Source: Mytilus galloprovincialis (Eukaryota > Mollusca > Bivalvia > Mytilida > Mytilidae). From it: 64,000 bases of DNA. The translations under genes and the position numbers were made by a program. Shown piece after piece: positions 50,401 to 60,129 of the stretch (position 1 is its first letter; each line of letters begins with the position of its first letter). The DNA is taken from assembly GCF_965363235.1 (NCBI RefSeq), contig NC_134849.1, forward strand, positions 48,058,122 through 48,122,121, in the 5' to 3' direction. The notes under the pieces were generated by a model, which ran no database searches, was not told the origin of the DNA, and worked only from the letters and a program-made list of their open reading frames with translations.

Positions 50401-53400
50401 CTAAAAAGATGACTCAACTTTAAAATTTCCCTCTAATTTGCTCCCCTTGAACTCTATTTGGCCCCTTCCCCGTCATTTCCCTCTACATTTGTTTAAAAGT
50501 CATATATACTCTTTAGTCCATTTACAGTCACAGCTGTTTTGTGATTTTGATTCGGTTTCCATGTATTTGTGTCTTATAGAGGAGGTTTTAGGTCATGTTT
50601 TCCTAAACATTGTATTGCTCATTTGGCTGCCATGACGGGACATCACCCAGGTTCCTGTAAAATTTTGACTTCACAATACAAAATAACTGATGCCACAATA
50701 GAAACTGGATTGTTGTATGATAAAGTGGGACAGATTATGTGGTCGGCTGACAATAGTAAGTAATATAAGGTGACTTGAATCTAAGGGTCATTTAGCTAAC
50801 ATTTTAGAAAACTGGGATTTCAGTGCTAGTCTAATAGAGGGATATTTGATTTTCATTGGTTGTACATGTAGATATGGAATCTTATTTCATCGTGAAGTCT
50901 GATTTGAAAATGGCTTGGGGAATAAAGTTTTCTGTAAAGACTGAATGTCAGGTTTAGTCTTATATATGTACTTTTTAGTCTTACATGTATATAATTATGT
51001 GTACATATATCACTGATTCAGTGGCAATGGTAAATAGACACTGACAAGTCTTGGATAACATTTGATAGTTTTGAATGTTTGTTTATCAGTTTTCTAAAAT
51101 TAGGTGGAGGTGTGTTCTTATTTCCAACAGAGGGGAACTCAACCTATATTAATTTGTGCATGAAGCAAATTGATAGTTGCTAGATACTGAATGATTATAC
51201 CACAAGAAAGTTTTAACCTGTGCATATATACTTAAAATACGATAAAAAAATCATGTCTTTTTCAGGACTTCTTATCCAACCATGTAGTATGGCATGTTAT
51301 TGAGATATGGTTTTGGTCGATGGGTGTTCATGAAGGACCTGTAGTACAAAGTATATCACTGGATCTAGCTCTTTGCCTAAGTGTATTATTAAAGTACTTT
51401 GCTTTGAGCTCAGTTCATTGTTATGCAATTCATTCTTTGTGAAATAAAGATTTGACAGACAACTCTCATGTACAAGGATTTGTGGAAGAAGTATTACCTC
51501 TATGTACAATGTAAGTAATAGGGAGATAAAAGCATTCTAGTTTGACTTGAACCAAACATTATACAAATGTATGTCCCTTGATTAAATTTTAAATAAGACC
51601 AAATTTACCCGACAATGTTACTCCCGCTACTAGCAATATGATGCTAGGTTGTTTTAATACATCTATTCTGCCTACTGATGACCCGTCCTGAGTGTAAATG
51701 GTCCTTCAATTTAATGTTTAAAAAAAATTATAAAGCCTGTCTGGTCTTATCGATTTCTAAAACTATATTTCATTGTACATGTTTAACATTTTTCATAATC
51801 ATTTGTTTATTTCTTAATTTGTGTCAATTAACATTGTTACACTAAATGTTAATTACTACACTTTCATACCACAACAAATACTGTATTGGTACATGTATCA
51901 CTTATATTTGTATCCATATAACAAACAAAAAATGAAAGGAGAATAATTTTGCATAAATTTTTGAATACTATTACTTTGTAGATATTTAGACATATTAAGA
52001 CTAATTAAGTAGCTGTTGATAATATCCACTTGACATGCTTGAAATTCTATCAGATTACTTTTGGAGCAGTTATGAGTCTTTGAAGCATGCTCACAAAGGT
52101 TCTTTTGGTGAAATCATTGTCATATTGGTAAAAAAATTTCTTTGCTTCGACCGGATTTGGAGGAGATATTATCAAAGAATTGATAAAAATCAGCACAAAG
52201 GTTTTCTTCCTAGACAATCTAGCCCCAAGCATCATGTCAGGCATTGTCATTACTAAAAACCATTTATTGCGAACCCAATTGAACCTTTTCATAGATTCAC
52301 CTGATAACTACCTGTCCATTTAAACTTTTGGCAGTTCTATTGTCCCATCTAACAAAAACAACAGGTATTGTTCTCTGTATAGTTTATTCACTCAGACCTT
52401 TAAATTTCTTCTAAGAGAAATCTATCACTCATTGATTAATCTACCTGAGTAAAAAGTTTATCTGCTAAATTGATGGAAATTACATGTTTCACATAGAAAA
52501 AATGCCTGTGATTTGATGTTTATTAAAATAAATTAAATATTTCTTTCAATCTGTTTAAAATAAATAATAAGTTAATCATAAAAAGTTTGTTTTAAAAAAA
52601 AAAGTATTGTTCGTATGAAAATTTGCATCTTTTAGTTTTTGTTTAGTTATAGAATACTTTTAAGAAGGCCTTAAAATATCAACATCAACATTTTTAGGTT
52701 TTTTTTATCAATTTTTTTTTCGAAATAGGAATAATGTTGATTTTTATCAGAAATCAACTTTTATTAATGTTTGAATCAGTGTTTACATTCAACAGATTGA
52801 AAATATAATACATTCAAACTAATATACAGTTTTTTATAAATAGTAAACATGTTATTTCCATCTAATTTAGCAGTTAATTTTTTACTCAGGTAGATTAATC
52901 AATGAGTGATAGATTCCTCTAAGAAGAAATTTAAAGGTCTGAGTGAATAAACTATACAGAGAACAATACCTGTTGTATTTGTTAGATGGGACAATAGAAC
53001 TGCCAAAAGTTTAAATGGACAGGTAGTTATCAGGTGAATCTATGGAAAGGTTCAATTGGGTTCGCAATAAATTGTATTCTAATCTGAGGAACATTTTAAC
53101 AAAATATTTTACTAATGATACTGATGATCCACCACAAAATAATATGGATAGAACCATACAAATAGTAAGCAAATACATATAAAAAAGATGTGGTATGATT
53201 GCCAATGGGATAATTCTCCACAAGAGACCAAAATGACACAGAAATTAACAACTACAGGTCACCATATGACCTTCAACAATGACCAAAGCCAATACCCCAT
53301 TATCAGCTATAAAAGGCCCCGAAATGACAATGTAAAACAATTCAAAGAGAAAACTAACGGCTTTATTTATGTACAAAAAATAAACGAAAAGTGAATATGT

Positions 53401-54340
53401 AACACACAAACAAACGACAACCATTATTATATCATGTTATCAAATCTATATACCATCTCCCATTTAGAAAAAAAACACATGAAAAATGAACCTATAATAT
53501 GTTGCTCTCCTATCTACAAAATGTATCCAAAATAAAACATGTGGAACATATTATCCTAACATAATCATTTGGCAACTAATGTAATAACTGTCTCTTCCAT
53601 GCCTGTCTTGAACATAAAAAATAAATATTAAATAAACAATACTACTAATGCTCAGGTTGGTTGTCATCGTGCAACACAGTATAATTACACCATATAGGGA
53701 AACATAGAACTCCCTTTTGTCATAAGAATTTCACTTATTTCTGAACCAATCAAGACTGTTTGTGGAAAATGTTACACCTCACAGCTTATTAGTACCAAGG
53801 TATTGAACATCGAGATATAAATATACAGTATTCTTCTTTCTTTCTTCCATTTCATACAAATGTAATACAAATGTATTACAGAAATTCTACCTGTATCTTC
53901 TTTCGGTGGTCTTTTGCAGTACATGAATTGAGTTATTTACGAGACAAAATCAGTTGGTTTGTTTTGTTTTGTTTTGTTATTTTTTTCTTTTCTTTTTTTT
54001 TGGAAAAGGGGGTGGTATTAGGCAATTGTAGACGGGGTACCAACCTTGAACCTCTATAGGATTGTAGGTTGTCCATTCCCCCATCTGTTCCCTGATCTTT
54101 GTTTGAAGAATCCTCGTTATCTAACGTATACAGCGCAATATTTGTCAGTTGGATGGATACACTCTCATGATCATGATCTGGGGTAGCATTGGATACATCA
54201 CTATCATTATTGTCATATACGTTGGTATTGTCAATTTTGAGGACGATCTCCAATTTATTTCGGAACATTTGTTTAATTTCATCATTACTGCAACGCTCAT
54301 TTTCTTCTAAGGTGTTATCCATGTGTTCACTGTGGGCCAT
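38438..54340 (-). CDS. SLC16/MCT-like transporter, copy 3 (5 exons, one-base frameshift)
   Basis: Third paralog. Exons 5' to 3': 54340-54045, 47435-47200, 46557-46414, 46103-45080, 38667-38438. All borders are GT-AG and phases match copies 1 and 2; the total is 1930 nt, one more than 643 codons. The extra base is in exon 4, where the plus strand has five T at 45345-45349: reading four restores the family frame from PGLLKQAPH into HISVLSIPS. This is either an inactivating mutation or a homopolymer sequencing error. Exon 1 is an inference: its donor AAG/GTTGGT fits phase 2, and its acidic, Met-rich text (DEIKQMFRNKLEIVLKID) resembles exon 1 of copy 1 (EEVRQKMEISIEI). Exon 4 carries GFSLCYISASTVVGMHFKGK and FGWRG, and a longer polar loop with two RRRSLYE/KRRSLYE repeats. 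TM1 reads GFPFNLS and TM8 Asn-x3-Arg. Introns 1 and 4 are 6.6 and 6.4 kb and full of repeats. Confidence 0.75.
39328..42493. mobile_element. DNA transposon with CACTG termini and GATGACCGTAA arrays
   Basis: Begins CACTGGGGTAAAGCTGATGA and ends with the exact complement TCAGCTTTACCCCAGTG, flanked both sides by TATATG (39322-39327 and 42494-42499). The ~370-bp left arm and ~410-bp right arm are inverted copies. Each carries a terminal GATGACCGT...ACGGTCATC hairpin and a run of six to eight GATGACCGTAA words, all in one direction per arm. The 2.3-kb interior has no recognisable transposase and includes a nested short repeat at 41145-41305, so this copy is non-autonomous. CACTG ends recall animal CACTA/EnSpm- or Chapaev-type elements, but the 6-bp flank duplication does not settle the family. 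It lies in the last intron of transporter copy 3. Confidence 0.8.
41145..41305 (+). repeat. Short dispersed repeat (SINE/MITE-like)
   Basis: Starts GATGTAGTATTATTGCCAAT and continues GAGACAACTATCC, GACCAAAATGACACAAAC, AATGAGCAAAGCCCATACCG and CAGCTATAAAAGGCCCCGAT. It is the same family as 53180-53420, 62305-62410 and 9215-9345. Nested inside the CACTG transposon. Confidence 0.75.
42500..42590 (-). repeat. tRNA-like sequence, minus strand
   Basis: Reverse complement contains TAGTAGCCGAGAGG (A-box-like) and GGGTTCGATTCCCAGTGCAG (B box and T arm). The spacing of ~55 bases between boxes recalls a long-variable-arm tRNA (Leu/Ser type), but the acceptor stem does not pair, so it is more likely tRNA-derived repeat than a gene. 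It directly abuts the right target duplication of the CACTG transposon. Confidence 0.45.
42705..42775 (+). repeat. tRNA-like sequence, plus strand
   Basis: TTGGTAGCCGCGAGGTTTC (A-box-like) and GGTTCGAATCC (B box) are 47 bases apart. No convincing acceptor stem. It faces away from the tRNA-like sequence at 42500-42590. Confidence 0.4.
43230..43672. mobile_element. MITE-like element with GCGCAAATGTCC motif arrays
   Basis: The left part carries five variants of GGACATTTGCGC (first GGGACGTTTGCGCGC, 43247). The right part carries four of the complement (GCACAAATGTCC, GCGCAAATGTCC twice, CACAAACGTCC). Outer ends GGCGCGGGACGTTTG and CAAACGTCCTGTGCCC are imperfect inverted repeats. About 440 bp, no coding capacity. 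It lies in the last intron of transporter copy 3. Confidence 0.6.
43830..43930. repeat. 101-bp hairpin with a GC-rich loop
   Basis: Outer arms are perfect (ATAGATACAATGGATAAGCG against its complement). The middle of the stem is imperfect, and the loop is TCGCCCTGCGGGCTC. The layout matches the hairpin at 37847-37966: AT-rich arms around a GC-rich tip. Confidence 0.85.
44450..44940 (+). repeat. Dispersed repeat, single long copy
   Basis: Recalled mussel-type repeat with words AACTCCCCCGCATTTTTGCG, TGTCCCAAGTCAGGAGCCTC and GGTCGGGTTGTTGTCTTTTT, ending CATTCTCAATTTTATT. The terminal portion also occurs at 43110-43160 (CCCATTTTCATTCTCAATC). No coding frame. Confidence 0.55.
48358..48441 (-). repeat. 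tRNA-like sequence in intron 1 of copy 3
   Basis: Reverse complement contains TAGCAGTGGGGATTAGGCTT (A-box-like), GCTTACGATGCGAATATC, and GGTACGAATCCCGTGCAACG (B-box-like with one mismatch). Outer bases do not form a full acceptor stem, so it is a decayed tRNA or a tRNA-derived repeat. Confidence 0.4.
48766..51125 (+). repeat. Arm B of the large inverted duplication (partner 17085-21866)
   Basis: Collinear in reverse complement with 17085-21866 through many blocks, from TATAAAAATATTAATTTTCG at 48783 to the AATTAGGTGGAGGTGTGTTC block near 51100. It contains one private insert at about 50190-50395, rich in the phrase CCCGAAATC. It sits in intron 1 of transporter copy 3. A conserved AGAATTAGAAGGTAAGT, a good splice-donor match, occurs in both arms (~50152 here), which could mean the ancestral segment was transcribed; no protein is recognised. 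Confidence 0.85.
52261..53070. mobile_element. Large foldback element, ~190-bp outer arms
   Basis: 52261-52455 and 52880-53070 are inverted copies (CGAACCCAATTGAACCTTTT against AAAGGTTCAATTGGGTTCGC; TGAGTGATAGAT near the inner ends). Weaker pairing extends inward (GCTAAATTGATGGAAATTAC against the complement near 52845-52872, and TTTCAATCTGTTT against AACAGATTGAAAA), so the whole 0.8 kb may be one decayed palindrome centred near 52665. No coding content. Confidence 0.8.
53160..53420 (+). repeat. Short dispersed repeat (SINE/MITE-like), longest copy
   Basis: GATGTGGTATGATTGCCAAT, then AGAGACCAAAATGACACAG, ACAACTACAGGTCACC, CAGCTATAAAAGGCCCCGAA, ending ACACAAACAAACGACAACC. It is the fullest member of the family also at 9215-9345, 41145-41305 and 62305-62410. 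Confidence 0.75.
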
Positions 54341-54619
54341 TCCTATATCTTTTACGAAAATATTTTTAAGTATTGTCCCTTAAACGTTGTTAGATGTGTA
54401 CGAAAAAGAAATCGTGATATCGCATATACAGATCAAATGATTATGTAAATTCAGACATCATTTAATTTCAACCTTCAAGGCTGTACCATTGACAAAATAT
54501 AAAACTAGGTAACGTATATACCCAGCTAACACCAAATCAAACTAGATGGATTTGGCCATTATTTTTTAGTATTTGTACATTATATGCTGTAATTTTGCAT
54601 TTATGTATCTTTTGGTTTT

Positions 54620-55062
54620 AGAATCAAATTCAAAACAGTGTGGCTGTAGCCATTGATTGACGACCTAAATTATCCTATTGACTGGGACAGATTAGGTGAA
54701 CGTTTGTCTGTAACGACCACTGCTCACTATGTACTTGTTAAAGACACTTAAACTGTGGTGTCCTAAAGGTTCTCAACGCCTCAAATAAAGTAATTCGAAA
54801 AACTAATCAGGATTAACACGATGTTTTGATTTATATCAATAATATAAATCAAAACATAAAAGTTATTCCTGATTAATTTTTCGAATTATTTTAATATTAA
54901 AAGCTTTAGGAACCTTCGGTGACCCCACATTTTAAATTCTATGTTAAGTAAGTAGTGAGCAGTGGTTTTTACAGATAAACGTTCATCTAATCTGTCCCAG
55001 TCAATGGGATAATTTAGGCCGTCAATCAATGGCCACAGCCACACTGTTTTGAATATGATTCT
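54620..55062. mobile_element. Foldback MITE, fuller copy
   Basis: About 443 bp, with ~200-bp inverted arms: AGAATCAAATTCAAAACAGT at the left and its near complement at the right, through CATTGATTGACG and GTCCCAGTCAATGGGATAA-type blocks. The central palindrome is ATGTTTTGATTTATAT...ATATAAATCAAAACAT. It lies 280 bp upstream of the copy 3 start codon and is related to 6511-6796. No coding capacity. Confidence 0.85.
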
Positions 55063-55076
55063 ATGTCTCCTCAAGT

Positions 55077-58000
55077 ATTTGTACATTCTGGACCGTCAGT
55101 TTTCTTTTGCATATCTTTTTATCTTATTGCTCCCCGAGTATCTATACAATATAGGCGTCAGTTTTCGTTTGTGTATATTTTGGTCTTATTGCTCCTCGAG
55201 TATCTATACAATATAGGCGTCAGTTTTCTTTTGTGTATCTTTTTATCTTATTGCTCCCCAAGTATCTATACAATATAGGCGTCAGTTTTCGTTTGTGTAT
55301 ATTTTGGTCTTATTGCTCCTCGAGTATCTATACAATATAGGCGTCAGTTTTAGTTTGTGTATCTTTTTATCTAATTGCTCCTCGAGTATCTATACAATAT
55401 AGGCGTCAGTTTTCTTTTGTGTATCTTTTTATCTTATTGCTCCTCGAGTATCTATACAATATAGGCGTCAGTTTTCTTTTGAGTATCTTTTTATCTTATT
55501 GCTCCCCGAGTATCTATACAATATAGGCGTCAGTTTTCGTTTGTGTATATTTTGGTCTTATTGCTCCTCGAGTATCTATACAATATAGGCGTCAGTTTTC
55601 TTTTGTGTATCTTTTTATCTTATTGCTCCTCGAGTATCTATACAATATAGGCGTCAGTTTTCTTTTGTGTATCTTTTTATCTTATTGCTCCTCGAGTATC
55701 TATACAATATAGGCGTCAGTTTTCTTTTGAGTATCTTTTTATCTTATTGCTCCTCGAGTATCTATACAATATAGGCGTCAGTTTTAGTTTGTGTATCTTT
55801 TGGTCTTATTCCTCCCCGAGTATCTATACAATATAGGCGTCAGTTTTCGTTTGTGTATCTTTTGGTATTATTGCTCCTCTAGTATCTATACAATATAGGC
55901 GTCAGTTTTAGTTTGTGTATCTTTTTATCTTATTGCTCCTCGAGTATCTATACAATATAGGCCTCAGTTTTCTTTTGAGTATCTTTTTATCTTATTGCTC
56001 CTCGAGTATCTATACAATATAGGCGTCAGTTTTAGTTTGTGTATCTTTTGGTCTTATTGCTCCCCGAGTATCTATTCAATATAGGCGTCAGTTTTCGTTT
56101 GTGTATCTTTTTATCTTATTGCTCCTCGAGTATCTATACAATATAGGCGTCAGTTTTCTTTACTGTATCTTTTGGTCTTATTGCTACTCGAGTATCTATA
56201 CAATATAGGCTTCAGTTTTCGTTTGTGTATCTTTTGGTCTTATTGCTCCCCGAGTATCTATACAATATAGGCGTCAGTTTTCTTTTGTGTATCTTTTTAT
56301 CTTATTGCTCCTCGAGTATCTATACAATATAGGCGTCAGTTTTAGTTTGTGTATCTTTTTATCTTATTGCTCCTCGAGTATCTATACAATATAGGCGTCA
56401 GTTTTCTTTTGAGTATCTTTTTATCTTATTGCTCCTCGAGTATCTATACAATATAGGCGTCAGTTTTAGTTTGTGTATCTTTTTATCTTATTGCTCCTCG
56501 AGTATCTATACAATATAGGCGTCAGTTTTCTTTACTGTATCTTTTGGTCTTATTGCTACTCGAGTATCTATACAAAATAGGCTTCAGTTTTCTTTTGTGT
56601 ATCTTTTTATCTTATTGCTCCCCGAGTATCTATACAATATAGGCGTCAGTTTTCGTTTGTGTATCTTTTGGTATTATTGCTCCTCTAGTATCTATACAAT
56701 AATGGCGTCAGTTTTAGTTTGTGTATCTTTTTATCTTATTGCTCCTCGAGTATCTATACAATATAGGCGTCAGTTTTCTTTACTGTATCTTTTGGTCTTA
56801 TTGCTACTCGAGTATCTATACAATATAGGCTTCAGTTTTCGTTTGTGTATCTTTTGGTCTTATTGCTCGCCGAGTATCTATTCAATATAGGCGTCAGTTT
56901 TCGTTTGTGTATCTTTTTGTCTTATTGCTCCTCGAGTATCTATACAATATAGGCGTCAGTTTTCTTTTGTGTATCTTTTTATCTTATTGCTCCTCGAGTA
57001 TCTATACAATATAGGCGTCAGTTTTCTTTTGTGTATCTTTTTATCTTATTGCTCCTCGAGTATCTATACAATATAGGCGTCAGTTTTCTTTTGAGTATCT
57101 TTTTATCTTATTGCCCCTCGAGTATCTATACAATATAGGCGTCAGCTTTAGTTTGTGTATCTTTTGGTCTTATTGCTCCCCGAGTATCTATACAATATAG
57201 GCGTCAGTTTTCGTTTGTGTATCTTTTTATCTTATTGCTCCTCGAGTATCTATACAATATAGGCGTCAGTTTTCTTTACTGTATCTTTTGGTCTTATTGC
57301 TACTCGAGTATCTATACAATATAGGCTTCAGTTTTCGTTTGTGTATCTTTTGGTCTTATTGCTCCCCGAGTATCTATTCAATATAGGCGTCAGTTTTCGT
57401 TTGTGTATCTTTTTATCTTATTGCTCCTCGAGTATCTATACAATATAGGCGTCAGTTTTCTTTACTGTATCTTTTGGTCTTATTGCTACTCGAGTATCTA
57501 TACAATATAGGCTTCAGTTTTCGTTTGTGTATCTTTTGGTATTATTGCTCCTCGAGTATCTATACAATATAGGCGTCAGTTTTCTTTTGTGTATCTTTTT
57601 ATCTTATTGCTCCTCGAGTATCTATACAATATAGGCGTCAGTTTTTTTTACTGTATCTTTTGGTCTTATTGCTACTCGAGTATCTATACAATATAGGCTT
57701 CAGTTTTCGTTTGTGTATCTTTTGATATTATTGCTCCTCGAGTATCTATACAATATAGGCGTCAGTTTTCTTTTGTGTATCTTTTTATCTTATTGCTCCT
57801 CGAATATCTATACAATATAGGCGTCAGTTTTCTTTTGAGTATCTTTTTATCTTATTGCTCCTCGAGTATCTATACAATATAGGCGTCAGTTTTCGTTTGT
57901 GTATCTTTTGGTATTATTGATCCCCGAGTATCTATACAATATAGGCTTCAGTTTTCGTTTGTGTATCTTTTGGTCTTATTGCTCCCCGAGTATCTATACA

Positions 58001-58920
58001 ATATAGGCGTCAGTTTTCGTCTGTGTATCTTTTGGTATTATTGCTCCTCTAGTATTTATACAATATAGGCGTCAGTTTTAGTTTGTTTATCTTTTTATCT
58101 TATTGCTCTTCGAGTATCTATACAATATAGGCGTCAGTTTTCGTTTGTGTATCTTTTGGTATTATTGCTCCTCTAGTATCTATACAATATAAGCGTCAGT
58201 TTTAGCTTGTGTATCTTTTTATCTTATTTCTCCCCGAGTATCTATACAATATAGGCGTCAGTTTTCGTTTGTGTTTCTTTTGGTATTATTGCTTCTCGAG
58301 TATCTATATAATATAGGCGTCAGTTTTCTTTACTGTATCTTTTTATCTTATTGTTCCTCGAGTATCTATACAATATAGGCGTCAGTTTTCGTTTGTGTAT
58401 CTTTTGGTATTATTGCTCCTCTAGTATCTATATATTATAGGCTTCAGTTTTCTTTTGTGTATCTTTTTATCTTATTGCTCCTCGAGTATCTATACAATAT
58501 AGGCGTCAGTTTTCGTTTGTGTATCTTTTGGTATTATTGCTCCCCAAGTATCTATACAATATAGGCTTCAGTTTTCGTTTGTGTATCTTTTGGTCTTATT
58601 GCTCCCCGAGTATCTATACAATATAGGCGTCAGTTTTCGTTTGTGTATCTTTTGGTATTATTGCTCCTCTAATATCTATACAATATAGGCGTCAGTTTTA
58701 GTTTGTGTATCTTTTTATCTTATTGCTCCTCGAGTATCTATACAATATAGGCGTCAGTTTTAGTTTGTGTATCTTTTGGTATTATTGCTCCTCGAGTATC
58801 TTTACAATATAGGCGTCAGTTTTCTTTACTGTATCTTTTGGTCTTATTGCTACTCGAGTATCTATACAATATAGGCTTCAGTTTTAGTTTGTGTATCTTT
58901 TGGTATTATTGCTCCTCGAG
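55077..58920 (+). repeat. 62-bp minisatellite array, about 62 units
   Basis: The unit contains ATTGCTCCTCGAGTATCTAT then ACAATATAGGCGTCAGTTTT then CGTTTGTGTATCTTTTGGTC-type ends. Units differ at a few fixed positions (CTCCTC/CTACTC/CTCCCC, GGCGTC/GGCTTC, TTTTATCTT/TTTGGTCTT, CGTTTGTG/CTTTACTG/AGTTTGTG). Variants recur in pairs, for example a CTTTACTG unit followed by a CTACTCGAG...GGCTTCAG unit, repeated several times between 56150 and 58880, which implies a dimeric higher-order unit of 124 bp. Since 62 is not a multiple of 3, the open frames across it are incidental. Confidence 0.95.
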
Positions 58921-59280
58921 TAGTCCGAGATTATTCTGACATCCAACGGCTGTTTTGCCAGACAAGCTGGGGTTGTTGGACGTCAGAGCTCGTCCCATAT
59001 CAAAAAGTAGATATTTGCCAGTCCAAAATAGATGCGCTGCTTCGTTGCTTCTAGGGCCGACTGACTGCCTTGGAATTATATAAATCGGGCATCAATCGGT
59101 TCATTTTTCATTTATCTCTTCATTTATGTAAGTTTCACCTACATGCAACCCTTTGTTTTCTCATATTTAGACAGTTTTCATAGTGACCAATCGATCCAGA
59201 CATTTTTACTTTTATTTTCAAATGGACTTCGAGATTTCGCGACTTCTAGACTCAAATATGCAAATAATTATACTTTTATC

Positions 59281-59410
59281 ACCTCCTTTATAGGAGATCG
59301 ATATTAAAAATTTAGAAGACAAACACGATTTTACACCTCCTTTATAGGAGATCGATATTAAAAATTTAGAAGACAAACACGATTTTACACCTCCTTTACA
59401 GGAGATTGAT
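59281..59410 (+). repeat. 54-bp tandem repeat inside the MULE
   Basis: ACCTCCTTTATAGGAGATCG begins units at 59281, 59335 and 59389, exactly 54 bp apart. The first two are identical; the third is partial and diverged. Confidence 0.9.
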
Positions 59411-59411
59411 A

Positions 59412-59608
59412 TTACTGTGGATTCATTAATATTCGTTGGATACTAATTTTCGTGGATTTCGTTGGTACAGGGGAACCACGAAATGAAATGTGCAACGAAT
59501 TACTTTTTTTCTTTAGGAATGTATGCATATTTTGTGAAAACAACGATATACTAGTTTTCCCCACACCACGAAAATTGGTACCCACGAAAATAAATGAATC
59601 CACAGTAA
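59412..59608. mobile_element. Small MITE nested in the MULE
   Basis: TACTGTGGATTCATTAATAT at the left and AATAAATGAATCCACAGTA at the right give ~25-bp inverted ends, with CCACGAAA-type words repeated inside. About 195 bp. The TA at each end could be the duplicated target of a mariner-type element. Confidence 0.7.
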
Positions 59609-60053
59609 GCATTTAGTGCCAACCACGATAACAATCAGAAGCTCTCGGACATTTAGATTACTTGCATCGTAAATGAACGAGGTGTTAGATTATGGTCATT
59701 TGCATTAATCATCACTTTTTTCTCGTGGTCACGTGACAATCTTTGAAAATGAAAGTCAAAATGCAGAAATCGATGGGTCACTGTGGAAACTGTCTAAATA
59801 TGGAAAAAATAAAGGATGGCAGGTAGGTGAAGCTTACATAAATGAAGAGATAATTGAAAAATGTACAAATTGATACCCGATTTATATAATTCCAAGGCCG
59901 TTAGTTGGCACCAGAAGCGACGAGGCAGCGCATCTATTTTGGACGGGCAAATATCCACTTTTTGATATGGGACAAGTTCTGACGTCCCACGGCCCCAGCT
60001 TGCTTGGCAATACTGCCGTTGGACGTCAGAGTAATCTCGGACTACTCCTCGGG

Positions 60054-60112
60054 TATCTATTAATACAATATAGGCGTCAGTTTTTTTGTGTATCTTTTGG
60101 TCTTATACTCTT
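60054..60112 (+). repeat. Remnant of the 62-bp minisatellite
   Basis: TATCTATTAATACAATATAG followed by GCGTCAGTTTTTTTGTGTAT is a diverged unit on the far side of the MULE, showing that the array once continued. Confidence 0.85.
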
Positions 60113-60129
60113 CAGTATTTGTACATCTT

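Larger units (their letters stand above)
58921..60044. mobile_element. Mutator-like (MULE) non-autonomous element
   Basis: Starts TAGTCCGAGATTATTCTGAC and ends GTCAGAGTAATCTCGGACTA, with inverted arms of at least 300 bp (shared GATATGGGAC, AAAATAGATGCGCTGC and TATATAAATCGGG blocks). Flanking nonamers CTCCTCGAG (58912-58920) and CTCCTCGGG (60045-60053) differ at one base, fitting the 9-bp duplication typical of Mutator-like elements. It inserted into the minisatellite, since a degraded unit continues after 60053. The 1.1-kb interior has no transposase. Confidence 0.8.

Noticed and set aside
50438-50763. Two short plus-strand frames in arm B that look protein-like
   Set aside because: The matching stretch in arm A does not keep the same frame or the same block order, so there is no sign of coding constraint.
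56597-56890. 97-codon open frame with repeated YNIGVSFRLCIF-like text
   Set aside because: It is a reading of the 62-bp minisatellite. The period is not a multiple of three, so no stable repeat protein is encoded.
55077-58920. CRISPR-like regular array
   Set aside because: Units are contiguous 62-bp repeats with no unique spacers, and the window is eukaryotic.
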